A DNA stretch of 64,000 bases from assembly GCA_016721015.1 (NCBI GenBank), contig JADKJL010000013.1, positions 281,644 through 345,643 of the forward strand. The letters are read 5' to 3'. Shown one piece after another: positions 51,127-59,670 of this stretch (position 1 is the first letter of the stretch; the number at the start of each line of letters is the position of its first letter). Source of the stretch: Lysobacterales bacterium. GTDB lineage: Bacteria; Pseudomonadota; Gammaproteobacteria; Xanthomonadales; Rhodanobacteraceae. Under the pieces are notes generated by a model. That model was not told the DNA's origin, did no database searches, and saw only the letters and a program-made list of their open reading frames with translations. The position numbers were made by a program, and so were the translations under genes.

Positions 51127-52581
51127 ATGATGATTCAATTCAATCCCGCCGATCTGATCGCGATCCTGCCCGAGCTGGTCCTGCTCGGCGCGACCTGCGC
51201 CATCTTGCTGGTCGACCTGTTCCTCAAGCCCGCACAACGCGACATCACCCACTGGCTGTCCATCGCCACCATTGCGCTGACCGCGTTCTTTGTCTGGCGC
51301 GGTGCGCCTGCGGTTGGCGAGGGTGTCAGCGCGTTCAACGGCATGTTCCTGCACGATGGCATCAGCGTCGTGCTCAAGCAGTTCATCCTGCTCACCAGTG
51401 GTCTGAGCCTGTTCTATGCGCGCAACTACATGCGTGATCGCGCGCTCTGGATTGGCGAGCTTTACCTGCTGATCCTGTTCGCCACGCTGGGCATGATGCT
51501 GCTGGTTTCGGCCGGCAGCCTGATCACGGCGTATCTCGGACTCGAGCTGCTGGCGCTGTCTTCATATGCCCTGGTGGCCTTGAACCGCGATTCGGCCGCC
51601 TCCGCCGAAGCGGCGATCAAGTACTTCGTGCTGGGCGCGTTGGCGTCGGGGCTTCTGCTTTACGGAATGTCGATGATCTACGGCGCGACCGGTACCCTCG
51701 ATCTCGCCCGCATCAGCGCCTTGATCGGCCAGGTCGAGCATCCCGGTTGGCTGGCATTCGGCCTGGTCTTCATGGTTGCCGGCATTGCTTTCAAGATGGG
51801 TGCGGCGCCATTCCACATGTGGTTGCCCGATGTCTATCACGGCGCACCGACGGCGATCACGGTGTTCATCGGATCGGCGCCCAAGATCGCCGCCTTCGGC
51901 CTTGCTTATCGCTTGCTGGAGGGCGCCCTCGGCCCGTTGAGCGGGCAGTGGACGCTGATGCTGGCCATCCTCGCGGTGCTCTCGCTTGCGGTCGGCAACC
52001 TGTTCGCCATTGCGCAGTCGAACCTCAAGCGCATGCTCGCCTATTCGACGATCTCGCATGTCGGTTTCATGTTGCTGGGATTCGTCGGCGGTTCGCCGGC
52101 AGGATTCTCGGCGGCGATGTTCTACATCATCAGTTACACGATGACGGCCACGGTCGCCTTCGGCATGATCGCCTTGCTCGCCCGCGCCGGATTCGAGTGC
52201 GAGGAAATTGATGATTTCAAGGGACTCAACCAGCGCAGCCCGTGGTACGCCGCGATCATGGGTATCTCGATGTTCTCGCTGGCTGGCGTGCCGCCGCTGT
52301 TCGGTTTCTTCGCCAAGCTGCTGGTGCTGAAATCGGCGATCGATGCCGGCTTCCTCTGGCTCGCCATCGTCGCCATCATCTTCGCCATCATCGGCATCTA
52401 CTATTACCTGCGCGTGGTCAAGGTCATGTATTTCGACGCCGCCGCCGACGATGCCAAGATTCCCCTGCCAGCCGATCTGCCGCTGCGCTGGGTAATCTCG
52501 CTCAACGGTCTCGCCCTGGTCGTGCTCGGTATCGCCTGGGGTCCGTTGTTCGACTGGTGCAACCGCGCCTTCGGAGTCTGA
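51127..52581 (+). CDS. nuoN: NADH-quinone oxidoreductase subunit N
   Basis: 484 residues, the third antiporter-like subunit. Key blocks are YLGLELLALSSYALVALNRD (Glu), AGIAFKMGAAPFHMWLPDVY (Lys), and AQSNLKRMLAYSTISHVGFM. Last gene of the operon; the next gene is convergent with a 26-bp gap and no clear terminator. Confidence 0.95.
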   Translation: MMIQFNPADLIAILPELVLLGATCAILLVDLFLKPAQRDITHWLSIATIALTAFFVWRGAPAVGEGVSAFNGMFLHDGISVVLKQFILLTSGLSLFYARNYMRDRALWIGELYLLILFATLGMMLLVSAGSLITAYLGLELLALSSYALVALNRDSAASAEAAIKYFVLGALASGLLLYGMSMIYGATGTLDLARISALIGQVEHPGWLAFGLVFMVAGIAFKMGAAPFHMWLPDVYHGAPTAITVFIGSAPKIAAFGLAYRLLEGALGPLSGQWTLMLAILAVLSLAVGNLFAIAQSNLKRMLAYSTISHVGFMLLGFVGGSPAGFSAAMFYIISYTMTATVAFGMIALLARAGFECEEIDDFKGLNQRSPWYAAIMGISMFSLAGVPPLFGFFAKLLVLKSAIDAGFLWLAIVAIIFAIIGIYYYLRVVKVMYFDAAADDAKIPLPADLPLRWVISLNGLALVVLGIAWGPLFDWCNRAFGV

Positions 52582-52607
52582 TCTCGGCCTCGTCGCAACG
52601 CCATCAA

Positions 52608-53327
52608 TCAGTAGCCGGAAAAGTCTTCGCTGCGAATATCGTCGTCATCGATTCCGGCGGCGGTGAGCGCGGCACGCATGCCGGCAACCATGGCCGGTGG
52701 TCCGGCTACGTAGAAGATGGGTGACGCCAGTCCCGCGGTGACGCGGCTCAGGAAGCCGGCATCGATGTGGGCCGTTTCGCCGCTCCAGGTGTCAGCGGAT
52801 TTGTCCATGTCGGTCATGGTCGCGACCAGCTGGAACCGTTCGTGCTTCCCTGCATAGCCCTGCAGCTCAGCCAGGAAAGCGCTGTCTTCGGGGCGCCGGT
52901 TCGAATAGATCAGCATCAAGTGGTGTGCGGAATTGGACGCGAAGGCGTGCCGCAACATGCTCATGAACGGCGTAATGCCGATGCCGCCGGCGATGAAGCA
53001 GGCTGCCCGCGAAACCTTGTTGTGCAGGATCATGGAGCCAAACGGCCCATCGACCGAGACTCTGGCTCCCGTTTCGAGACGGCCGAGCGCGCGCTTGTAG
53101 GCGCTGTCGCGCATGCGCGTGGTGACCATCAAGCAGTTCTCTTCCGGCGCGCTGACGATCGAGAAGGCATGCACCCTGGAATCCTCACCAAGCTGTGGAT
53201 CATCCAGGATCAAGTCAATCGCCTGACCAGGCTTGAACACGAATCCTGCGGGCTTTTGCAGTTGATACGCGACCGTTCCTTCGGCAACCGTTTCGCGCTT
53301 GAGCAGGCTGCTTTGCTGTGCGCTCAT
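52608..53327 (-). CDS. Ferredoxin-NADP reductase-like flavoprotein
   Basis: 239 residues. FAD-binding barrel: VHAFSIVSAPEENCLMVTTR; NAD(P)-binding half: AACFIAGGIGITPFMSMLRH, HLMLIYSNRRPEDSAF, and PIFYVAGPPAMVAGMRAAL. There is no [2Fe-2S] domain, so it resembles the stand-alone reductase module found in ferredoxin reductases or flavohaemoglobin C-termini. Its ATG overlaps the folE2 stop (ATGA), so the two are coupled. A redox role in a stress response is inferred from the context of the divergent cysteine-rich regulator. Confidence 0.82.
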   Translation of the reverse strand: MSAQQSSLLKRETVAEGTVAYQLQKPAGFVFKPGQAIDLILDDPQLGEDSRVHAFSIVSAPEENCLMVTTRMRDSAYKRALGRLETGARVSVDGPFGSMILHNKVSRAACFIAGGIGITPFMSMLRHAFASNSAHHLMLIYSNRRPEDSAFLAELQGYAGKHERFQLVATMTDMDKSADTWSGETAHIDAGFLSRVTAGLASPIFYVAGPPAMVAGMRAALTAAGIDDDDIRSEDFSGY

Positions 53328-54196
53328 GACGACACCCCGCTCAAGGCGGGCCGTGCCACCGCGCTTACCCTTCCACCAGGCTGGGTAGCCAGGGTCGCCG
53401 GCCTGGGACGTTCGATGCGGGCGAAGGCCGAGTGGTTGTGGATCGACTCGAAGTTTTCCGCCTCGACCACATAGCCCTCGATGCGCGGATCCTGATCGAG
53501 CGAGTGGGCGACATCGCGAACGAGGTCTTCGACGAATTTCGGATTGTCGTAGGCGCGCTCGGTGACGAACTTTTCATCCGCGCGTTTGAGCAGGCCATAG
53601 ACCTCGCATGAGGCGCTGGCCTCGGCGATTGCAATCAGCTCTTCCATCGGCATGACGTCGCAGATATCGGCATCGATGCTGATGTGCGAGCGCTGGTTGT
53701 GCGCGCCGTAGGCGGAAATCTGCTTGGAGCATGGACACAGGCTGGTTGCCGGCACCGTGACCCGCATGCGAAACGAGTAGTGGCCGTTTTCGGCAACGCA
53801 GCCGCTCCACTCGACATCGTGATCGAGCAGGCTGCTGACGCCCGAAACCGGGGCCGCCTTGCTGACGAAGTAGGGGAAGTGCAGCGTGATTCGACCGCTG
53901 CTGGCATCCAGTCGGTCGAGCATGTCGAAAACCATCGCACGGAACCCGGCCTGGTCAAGATTGCCGGCGCGCGCTTCGATCAGTTCGATAAATCGCGACA
54001 TGTGCGTGCCCTTGAGCTCGGGCGCCAGCGCTACGGTCATCGAGAAGTCCGCAATGGTGGGGACTGCACGCGCACCCGAATGGATGATGACGGGATAGCG
54101 CACACCTTTTACGCCGACGGCGTCGATTCGTTGTTCACGAAAGTCCTGCTGCGCCTGGACATCAGGCAACAATTGCATGGCGGTCAAAGCATTCAT
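53324..54196 (-). CDS. folE2: GTP cyclohydrolase FolE2 (type IB)
   Basis: 290 residues; makes dihydroneopterin triphosphate from GTP for folate and pterin synthesis. FolE2 (not FolE) is shown by VTVPATSLCPCSKQISAYGA, with the metal-binding Cys, the His in HNQRSHISID, and the Glu region MPMEELIAIAEASASCEVYG. FolE2 enzymes can work with metals other than zinc and are often induced on zinc limitation. ATG 54196 starts at MNALTAMQLLPDVQ; a longer in-frame start at 54304 would add non-conserved residues. Stop overlaps the reductase gene. Confidence 0.9.
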   Translation of the reverse strand: MNALTAMQLLPDVQAQQDFREQRIDAVGVKGVRYPVIIHSGARAVPTIADFSMTVALAPELKGTHMSRFIELIEARAGNLDQAGFRAMVFDMLDRLDASSGRITLHFPYFVSKAAPVSGVSSLLDHDVEWSGCVAENGHYSFRMRVTVPATSLCPCSKQISAYGAHNQRSHISIDADICDVMPMEELIAIAEASASCEVYGLLKRADEKFVTERAYDNPKFVEDLVRDVAHSLDQDPRIEGYVVEAENFESIHNHSAFARIERPRPATLATQPGGRVSAVARPALSGVSS

Positions 54197-54248
54197 GGAT
54201 ATTCTCAATGCGTAGCTTGCGGCGGGCTTGCTTCGGTGAAGCAATGGA

Positions 54249-54908
54249 TCAGTTGAACTTTGCCGGGAACTGTTTGGCGATGGCGGCGGTGAGTGCGTCG
54301 GCAATCACGTACATGTGATCGCGCATGGCCGCCCAGGTCTTGGCCTCCTCGACATACTTGCCGTCCTTGAGCTCCTGATCCTGCGCCATGTGATGGGCGG
54401 CATGGCCGATGAACAAGGAGTTGACCGTGTCGCGGGGCAGGTTGGGGTTGGCGCCACTGAGGAAGTCGGCGATGGCGCCGGCATTGTTGGTCAGCCGCTT
54501 CGAGGCCGCTGCCTGCTTGTCCTTGTCGCCTGCAGCCGTTGCATCGATATGCGCCTTGACCGCGCCGTAATGCTCGACCAGCAGATTCATCAGCGCATCC
54601 GATCCGGCCTTGCCATAGAAAGGTTCGATTGACGCGGCAATCTGTTTTGCATTGGCGACCACTTCGGCCTCGGCGGCCTTGGCCGCGGCACTGTTTCCGG
54701 CCATGGTTTCGAGGGCGACATTGCGCACCCAGAAGATATGTCCGATCCAGAGATCGCGCAGCGCGCCCTGGGTTGCTGCCTGTTTGACCAGGACGGTATC
54801 CGGCGACGTCGCCTTCGCTGGACCTTCATGCCCGAAGGCCGTCGCGGCGCTCCCGAGCAGGGCGATGAGCGCCCATGCGCCCAGCGATTTCTTGATGATG
54901 GATGACAT
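54249..54908 (-). CDS. Periplasmic helical protein of unknown function
   Basis: 219 residues with a signal peptide (cleavage near AFG-HE, residue 26). The mature part is nearly all alpha-helix and Ala-rich: LRDLWIGHIFWVRNVALETM, LLVEHYGAVKAHIDATAAGD, LFIGHAAHHMAQDQELKD. Repeated His with Glu/Tyr (GHIFWVR, EHYGAVKAH, GHAAHH) suggests a four-helix bundle that could bind metal or haem, but I do not recognise a named family. It starts a group with folE2 and the flavoprotein, and AAAGGAGAT precedes its ATG on the minus strand. Confidence 0.75.
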   Translation of the reverse strand: MSSIIKKSLGAWALIALLGSAATAFGHEGPAKATSPDTVLVKQAATQGALRDLWIGHIFWVRNVALETMAGNSAAAKAAEAEVVANAKQIAASIEPFYGKAGSDALMNLLVEHYGAVKAHIDATAAGDKDKQAAASKRLTNNAGAIADFLSGANPNLPRDTVNSLFIGHAAHHMAQDQELKDGKYVEEAKTWAAMRDHMYVIADALTAAIAKQFPAKFN

Positions 54909-54948
54909 GGCGATCTCCTTTCACATTCGATGGAAGCCCATGCTGATC

Positions 54949-54968
54949 TTGATAAACTAGATTGTCAA
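54949..54968. promoter_or_regulatory. Inverted repeat operator candidate in the divergent promoter region
   Basis: TTGATAA (54949-54955) and TTGTCAA (54962-54968) form an imperfect inverted repeat (6 of 7 matching) with a 6-bp centre. It lies between the start of the periplasmic-protein gene and the HTH regulator, in an AT-rich stretch that also contains -10-like hexamers. A binding site for the adjacent regulator is inferred from position. Confidence 0.4.
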
Positions 54969-55073
54969 TAAATATATGCCATAATGGTTTCAAAGCCAGA
55001 TTTCGGGCAGAATAGAGCGGCCGCGGCGCGCTTCACGTACTTCGGCCCACAAGGCGCAGCCAGTGAGAAGACG

Positions 55074-55730
55074 ATGATCAAGGTGATGGGACAACGCCAG
55101 CAGGCGCTGCTGAAACTCCTGCTTCGTACCAAGACCGGTTTGACCGTGGATGAGCTGTCGCGGAAGCTGGAAGTCACCCGAAACGCGGTGCGCCAGCACC
55201 TCGCATCGCTGGAGAACGATGGTCTCATCGAGCCCGGCATCTCGCGACCCTCCGGCGGGCGGCCCGAGCAGCTTTACGTGCTGTCAGACAAGGGCAAGGA
55301 GATGTTCCCGCGCCAGTATTCCTGGTTCGCCGAACTGGTGATCGAATCGATTCGCGATGAAGCCGGGGAGGGCGTACTCAACGCAAGGCTCGGACGCATG
55401 GGCGAGCGCATTGGCGATCAATTGCTGGCGCAGGGCGCCGTGGAGTCGAACCCGCAAAAGCAGGTGGAGAAGCTGTCAGGAATCATGCAGGAGATGGGTT
55501 ACAACACCCATGGCGTCAGCGTGATCGACGGTGAGCCGGTCATCGAAGCGGATAATTGCGTTTTCCACAATCTGGCGATGAAGAACCCGGATATCTGCCG
55601 CTTCGACCTGGCCATGATGGCAAGATTCACCGGCAGCACGATCGACCACCAGGAATGCATGGCGCTTGGCGGCAACGTCTGTCGATTCAAGTTTTCCGCG
55701 CCGTCAAAGAAAGAATCCGGCAAGGATTGA
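55074..55730 (+). CDS. HTH transcriptional regulator with four conserved cysteines (SufR/ArsR-like)
   Basis: 218 residues. Winged helix: GLTVDELSRKLEVTRNAVRQ followed by HLASLENDGLIEPGI with the wing SRPSGGRPEQLYVLSDKG, as in SufR/DeoR-type regulators. The C-terminal sensor domain has Cys162, Cys175, Cys195 and Cys203 (ADNCVFHNLAMKNPDICRF and IDHQECMALGGNVCRF), a spacing that suggests an iron-sulfur or metal sensor. ATG 55074 follows GAGAAG; an in-frame ATG at 54984 would add 30 poor residues. It is divergent from the folE2/flavoprotein group and may control it. Confidence 0.8.
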   Translation: MIKVMGQRQQALLKLLLRTKTGLTVDELSRKLEVTRNAVRQHLASLENDGLIEPGISRPSGGRPEQLYVLSDKGKEMFPRQYSWFAELVIESIRDEAGEGVLNARLGRMGERIGDQLLAQGAVESNPQKQVEKLSGIMQEMGYNTHGVSVIDGEPVIEADNCVFHNLAMKNPDICRFDLAMMARFTGSTIDHQECMALGGNVCRFKFSAPSKKESGKD

Positions 55731-56144
55731 TTGCGCCGCAATTGCGGCTGCGGATCACCCAAGTCGCAATGGATCTGTCGCCGGATCAAGCGGCTCAGAT
55801 CACGGCATCGCCGATCGCCACCTCTCGGCGTCCCTGCGAACGCAGGTTCGATTCGGGACACCCACAATACTGCCGCGCGATATCCTGGCGAAATCGTTGG
55901 TGTCCCTGTTGTGTCGTTGCGACCTGGGCATCCCGCGCAATTAAGTGGGTGTCCCGGTTGTCGCGGTTGTCGTTGAGGTGGTCCCAGCGTATTTTGTGGG
56001 TGTCCCGGTTGTTACTCCGGTTGTCACTGAACGCGCACTCTGACGCGAGTTTTCAAACCTGACGCCATCCTGAAACTGTGTGACTCTGTGACGCCTGCGA
56101 CTGCCGCGGGTTCTCCACTACTTGGCCATGGCACACCCACACAC
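55731..56144. repeat. Gene-free gap with GTGGGTGTCC-type repeats
   Basis: GGGACACCCACAAT at 55856-55869 and two copies of GTGGGTGTCCCGGTTGT (55945-55961 and 55996-56012) lie in opposite orientation. CGGTTGTC-type fragments surround them. The same words recur at 57395-57412, 59810-60270 and 63418-63467. No coding sequence is seen; the region holds the promoter for the permease gene, not identified. Confidence 0.75.
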
Positions 56145-57215
56145 ATGAGCGAATCCAAAAGTCCGCTAACGCCTCCAGACGATTCCAACGAATGGGGCTC
56201 GCGCAGCCAGGTCGGCGCGTTGGTGTTGATGGCCATAACGGTCGGCGCGCTTTACCTCTGTTACCGGATGGCGTTGCCGTTCCTGCCTGCGCTGGCATGG
56301 GCGCTGGCGCTGGCTCTGCTGCTGGCGCCGGTACAGCGCTGGCTGGAGCCGAAACTACGTTCACCTGGCCTTGCCGCCGGGATCCTGGTGCTGGTGGTGG
56401 GACTGGGCCTGCTGCTTCCGGCGATGCTGATGGGCGAACGGATGATCAAGGAAATCGCCAGTGGCGCGAGCGCCATCAACGACATGACCGCTTCCGGGCA
56501 ATGGCGCCGCAATCTGGAGACGTACCCGATGCTTGGCCCTGGGGCCGATTGGGTGGAGGCCCAGTTCGACCTGCCGGACACCGTCAGCGCGGTCACGGCG
56601 AAGCTTACGGGTGCCGCCGGCTCAATGGCGCGCGAGTCGGTGAGGCAGCTCATCGGCATGGTGTTGACCTTGTACCTGCTGTTTTTCTTCCTGCGCGATC
56701 GGCGCAGCATCCTCGCGTCCATCGAGTCGTTTTCGCCGCTACTCACGTCCGACACTGTGCGCTTGTTCGGTTACATCGACGACACGGTGCATGCCACTGT
56801 GTACGGCACGCTGATCGTCGCGATCGTGCAGGGCACCCTGGGTGGATTGATGTTTTGGTGGTTGGGTTTGCCGGCACCGCTTTTGTGGGGCGTGGTAATG
56901 GGAGTGCTGGCGGTGGTGCCCGTGCTCGGGGCCTTCATCGTTTGGATCCCGGCCGCGATCTTCCTGCTGCTGGACGGCAGCGGCGGCAAGGCGCTGATCC
57001 TGACTTTGTGGGGTTCAATCGTGGTTGGCGGCATCGACAACCTGCTGTATCCGATGCTGGTTGGCAGGCGACTGAAGATGCACACATTGCTTGCGTTCGT
57101 TTCGATCGTTGGCGGGCTGCTGGTGTTTGGATCTTCCGGCCTGATCCTGGGCCCGGTGATCTTCGCGATCACGCGTTTTTTGCTGGAGATCTGGAGCCGC
57201 CGAAACACCGATTAA
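56145..57215 (+). CDS. AI-2E family transporter (PerM/YhhT type)
   Basis: 356 residues with seven to eight hydrophobic segments. The family region GSMARESVRQLIGMVLTLYL, FFLRDRRSILASIES, and VYGTLIVAIVQGTLGGLMFW, with GLPAPLLWGVVMGVLAVVPV, matches UPF0118/AI-2E permeases. ATG 56145 (MSESKSPLTPPDDSN) follows CACACAC without a clear ribosome-binding site. Family members export small molecules, quorum signals or ions; the substrate is unknown. The gene is flanked on both sides by dispersed repeats. Confidence 0.86.
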   Translation: MSESKSPLTPPDDSNEWGSRSQVGALVLMAITVGALYLCYRMALPFLPALAWALALALLLAPVQRWLEPKLRSPGLAAGILVLVVGLGLLLPAMLMGERMIKEIASGASAINDMTASGQWRRNLETYPMLGPGADWVEAQFDLPDTVSAVTAKLTGAAGSMARESVRQLIGMVLTLYLLFFFLRDRRSILASIESFSPLLTSDTVRLFGYIDDTVHATVYGTLIVAIVQGTLGGLMFWWLGLPAPLLWGVVMGVLAVVPVLGAFIVWIPAAIFLLLDGSGGKALILTLWGSIVVGGIDNLLYPMLVGRRLKMHTLLAFVSIVGGLLVFGSSGLILGPVIFAITRFLLEIWSRRNTD

Positions 57216-57312
57216 TCGCGAAAAAGGTGTCGCGGACAAGAGCGAAACGGGGTATTGAAACTTGCATAAATTCAAGATTAAAGACCTGATAGACCCCTTT
57301 CTTCTGTGTAGG

Positions 57313-57412
57313 TTTCGACCGATCGTTCGGGCGCTGGGCCAAACTCAACCTGTTGTCGATGCCAGTTTTCGCAGCCTACGCATCCCGGCAGATTGTGGGT
57401 GTCCCGGTTGTT
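57313..57412. repeat. Copy 1 of a ~100-bp dispersed repeat
   Basis: Starts TTTCGACCGATCGTTCGGGC and ends GTGGGTGTCCCGGTTGTT. Related copies are at 60052-60150 and 60167-60265. Shared internal words include TGTTGTCGATGCCAGTTTTC. It lies between the permease gene and the end of the DJ-1 protein gene (convergent). Confidence 0.8.
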
Positions 57413-57417
57413 GTGGG

Positions 57418-58563
57418 TTACGAAGCGGAAGGTGCTCCTGGCTTCGTCCCGGGCTGTGGGAGTTTGGCGATCTTCATGCTCAGTTCGTAGTTCGCTGGCA
57501 CGGAAGTTTTTGTCAATGAGACGGTAAACTGCCACGCTTGGCCATTTGCCGATTTCGTGAAGTTGCGGCTGTTGGGGTCGCTCGATCGCAGTTTCCACCC
57601 GTTTCGTCCTAAAGCCGTGGCGCCGTCATTGAGAAAAACTGCCGCGCTCTGCGACATCTCCAAGTGTCCGGCTATCTGCCAATGTTCTGCATCGCCTTGA
57701 TCGAGGCGCTTGTCCCACGAGGCGCTATCGGGAAATAGAACCGATAGGTCGGGAACGATCATGCGCGCGAGTGACCCAAATCCCCCCTGGCCATCGGGCT
57801 GCCACGGGTATTCAAGGTAGAGCGCAAGATCTTGGGCGCGCAAGCGCCCCTGGACGCGATCGACCACGTGGAGCGCTCCATCCATGCCGGCGGACAATCC
57901 TTGTGTCGTGATCACCTTTCCGCTGTCGACGAACCTGCGGTCTCTCACTACCTGTATTTTCGGAAATGCGGCGGTGAACTGATCCAGCGTGGTTGCAGTG
58001 GCCGTGGCGGAAACGCCATCGAGCAATCCTGCTTTGCCCAGGATGAATGCGCCGGTGCACACGGACATGACGAAACGCGAATCGCCGCTGCGCTGGAGGA
58101 TCCAGTTCATTAGCGCTGGATTCCTGGTCACGGTGCTGACGCTGCCACCTGGGATCAACAGGACGTCAGCTTTGGGCGCATTCTCGATATCAAAGTCCGG
58201 CTTGACGCTCAAGCCGAAAACCGAATGAATCACGTCTGTGCTTTGACCTACCGTAAAAACACTGGCGCCGCTGGCGCCGAACACTTCCATGGGCCCGGCG
58301 TAGTCGATCTCTTCGACGCCGTCATAGACCAGGATGGCGACCCGTAGCACAACGTCTTTTCTGATGAGTTCCATGCCGCCACCCGGGCAATAGCCAGGCT
58401 TGGCATACTCCCGGCCGGGTACCATTTCCATTGGGCACACATAGGTCGGCTGCGCGAGAGCCACGTCCTTGGAAGGTGCATGCACCGGGGCGGCGCAGGC
58501 GTTTGCACCCGCCAGCATCAGCAAGAGAAAAGCGCAATTGGTAGCCGAATGGTTTTTGTGCAT
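57418..58563 (-). CDS. Periplasmic metal-binding/DJ-1-PfpI fusion protein
   Basis: 381 residues with a signal peptide (1-24). Residues 41-67 resemble the small heavy-metal-binding (HMBD) module: YVCPMEMVPGREYAKPGYCP followed by GGGMELI, with Cys43, Met45, Cys59 and Met64; the usual second CxxC is CPGGG here. A DJ-1/PfpI domain follows at 72-270, with the nucleophile Cys169 in FVMSVCTGAFILGKAGLLDG. The last 110 residues form a distinct beta-rich region without a recognised family. The fusion suggests a periplasmic metal- or thiol-linked chaperone or hydrolase, as inference. The gene lies 81 bp downstream of a GlxA-type regulator on the same strand. Confidence 0.8.
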   Translation of the reverse strand: MHKNHSATNCAFLLLMLAGANACAAPVHAPSKDVALAQPTYVCPMEMVPGREYAKPGYCPGGGMELIRKDVVLRVAILVYDGVEEIDYAGPMEVFGASGASVFTVGQSTDVIHSVFGLSVKPDFDIENAPKADVLLIPGGSVSTVTRNPALMNWILQRSGDSRFVMSVCTGAFILGKAGLLDGVSATATATTLDQFTAAFPKIQVVRDRRFVDSGKVITTQGLSAGMDGALHVVDRVQGRLRAQDLALYLEYPWQPDGQGGFGSLARMIVPDLSVLFPDSASWDKRLDQGDAEHWQIAGHLEMSQSAAVFLNDGATALGRNGWKLRSSDPNSRNFTKSANGQAWQFTVSLTKTSVPANYELSMKIAKLPQPGTKPGAPSAS

Positions 58564-58644
58564 TATCTTTCCATTTTTAGTCGTAGTTCCCCGGCGGTTC
58601 GCGGGATGTGGATCGGGTGGATGACGCTGGCTCTGTGCGTGGAG

Positions 58645-59670
58645 CTAGGCGCGGTTGAACCGATCTCGGTATTGGCCCGGAGCAACGCCAACGACCCGCA
58701 GGAAGGCGCGGCGCATGGACTCAGCGGTGCCAAGGCCGCATCGCGCGCAGACGGCGTCGAGGGGTAAGGATGTCTCTTCCATTAGCCGACGGGCGCTTTC
58801 AATGCGAGTAGAGGCGACGAAACGTGCCGGCGTCATGCCGACCTCGCGCGCGAAGACGCGGGCAAAGTTGCGTGGACTCATGGCCACCCTTTGCGCGAGT
58901 CGATCCACCGACAAGTCATCGCCCGGATGCTCAAGCACGTAGGTTTGCAACTCACGCAAAGGTTCTCGCTCAGCCAACTGCAATGCGAGCTGGGCGCTAA
59001 ACTGGGCCTGTCCGCCGGGCCGCTTGACGAACATCACCAGCTCCCGCGCCACGGCCAAGGCGACCTCGCGTCCGAAATCCTCTTCGACCAGCGCCAATGC
59101 CAGATCCATTCCTGAAGTCACGCCGCCTGAGGTATAGAGCGAATCTGCACGGACAAAAATAGTGTCTGGCTCTACCCGAATGGCCGGGAAGGAACGGGCG
59201 AAGTCGGCGCAATGATTCCAGTGCGTGGTAGCGCGTCGACCGTCGAGCAGTCCGGCCTCTGCCAACAGGAAGGCACCGGTGCAAATTGAGGCCAAGCGGC
59301 GCACCAACCGGGACTGCGCGCGTATCCAGGCAATTAATGGAGCATGTGCCCGAAACTTGGCGACGCCGAGGCCACCGGCAATCATCAAGGTGTCGATGCC
59401 GGCGCCTACACCGGCGATACCGTGGTCGGCGTAAAGCCGCAGACCGGAGGAGACGGCGAACGGTCCGCGCTTGAGTCCGATAATCTCGACTCGATAGGAC
59501 GATCCATTGGATTTCCCGTTGTCGATAAGCCATCGTGAAGTGCGGGAAAACACTTCCAGGGGCCCCATCACATCCAGCACCTGGGCGTCTTCGAAGGCGA
59601 GCATGGCGATGCGCCTGGAGCTCGGTTTGGTGCGGCTTGTTCGCGGTAGCTTGGTCGGTGGCGACTTCAT
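58645..59670 (-). CDS. GlxA-family transcriptional regulator (DJ-1/PfpI plus AraC HTH)
   Basis: 341 residues. N-terminal DJ-1/PfpI-like domain: MLAFEDAQVLDVMGPLEVFS, DTLMIAGGLGVAKF, and Cys130 in ASICTGAFLLAEAGLLDGRR. C-terminal AraC double helix-turn-helix (about 240-335): DLSVDRLAQRVAMSPRNFAR and RVFAREVGMTPARFVASTRI, then RRLMEETSLPLDAVCARCGL. This is the GlxA/FtrA arrangement. ATG 59670 is used because MKSPPTKLPR precedes the conserved region; upstream in-frame codons are not conserved. It probably controls the downstream periplasmic DJ-1 protein, which shares its sensor fold. Confidence 0.86.
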   Translation of the reverse strand: MKSPPTKLPRTSRTKPSSRRIAMLAFEDAQVLDVMGPLEVFSRTSRWLIDNGKSNGSSYRVEIIGLKRGPFAVSSGLRLYADHGIAGVGAGIDTLMIAGGLGVAKFRAHAPLIAWIRAQSRLVRRLASICTGAFLLAEAGLLDGRRATTHWNHCADFARSFPAIRVEPDTIFVRADSLYTSGGVTSGMDLALALVEEDFGREVALAVARELVMFVKRPGGQAQFSAQLALQLAEREPLRELQTYVLEHPGDDLSVDRLAQRVAMSPRNFARVFAREVGMTPARFVASTRIESARRLMEETSLPLDAVCARCGLGTAESMRRAFLRVVGVAPGQYRDRFNRA

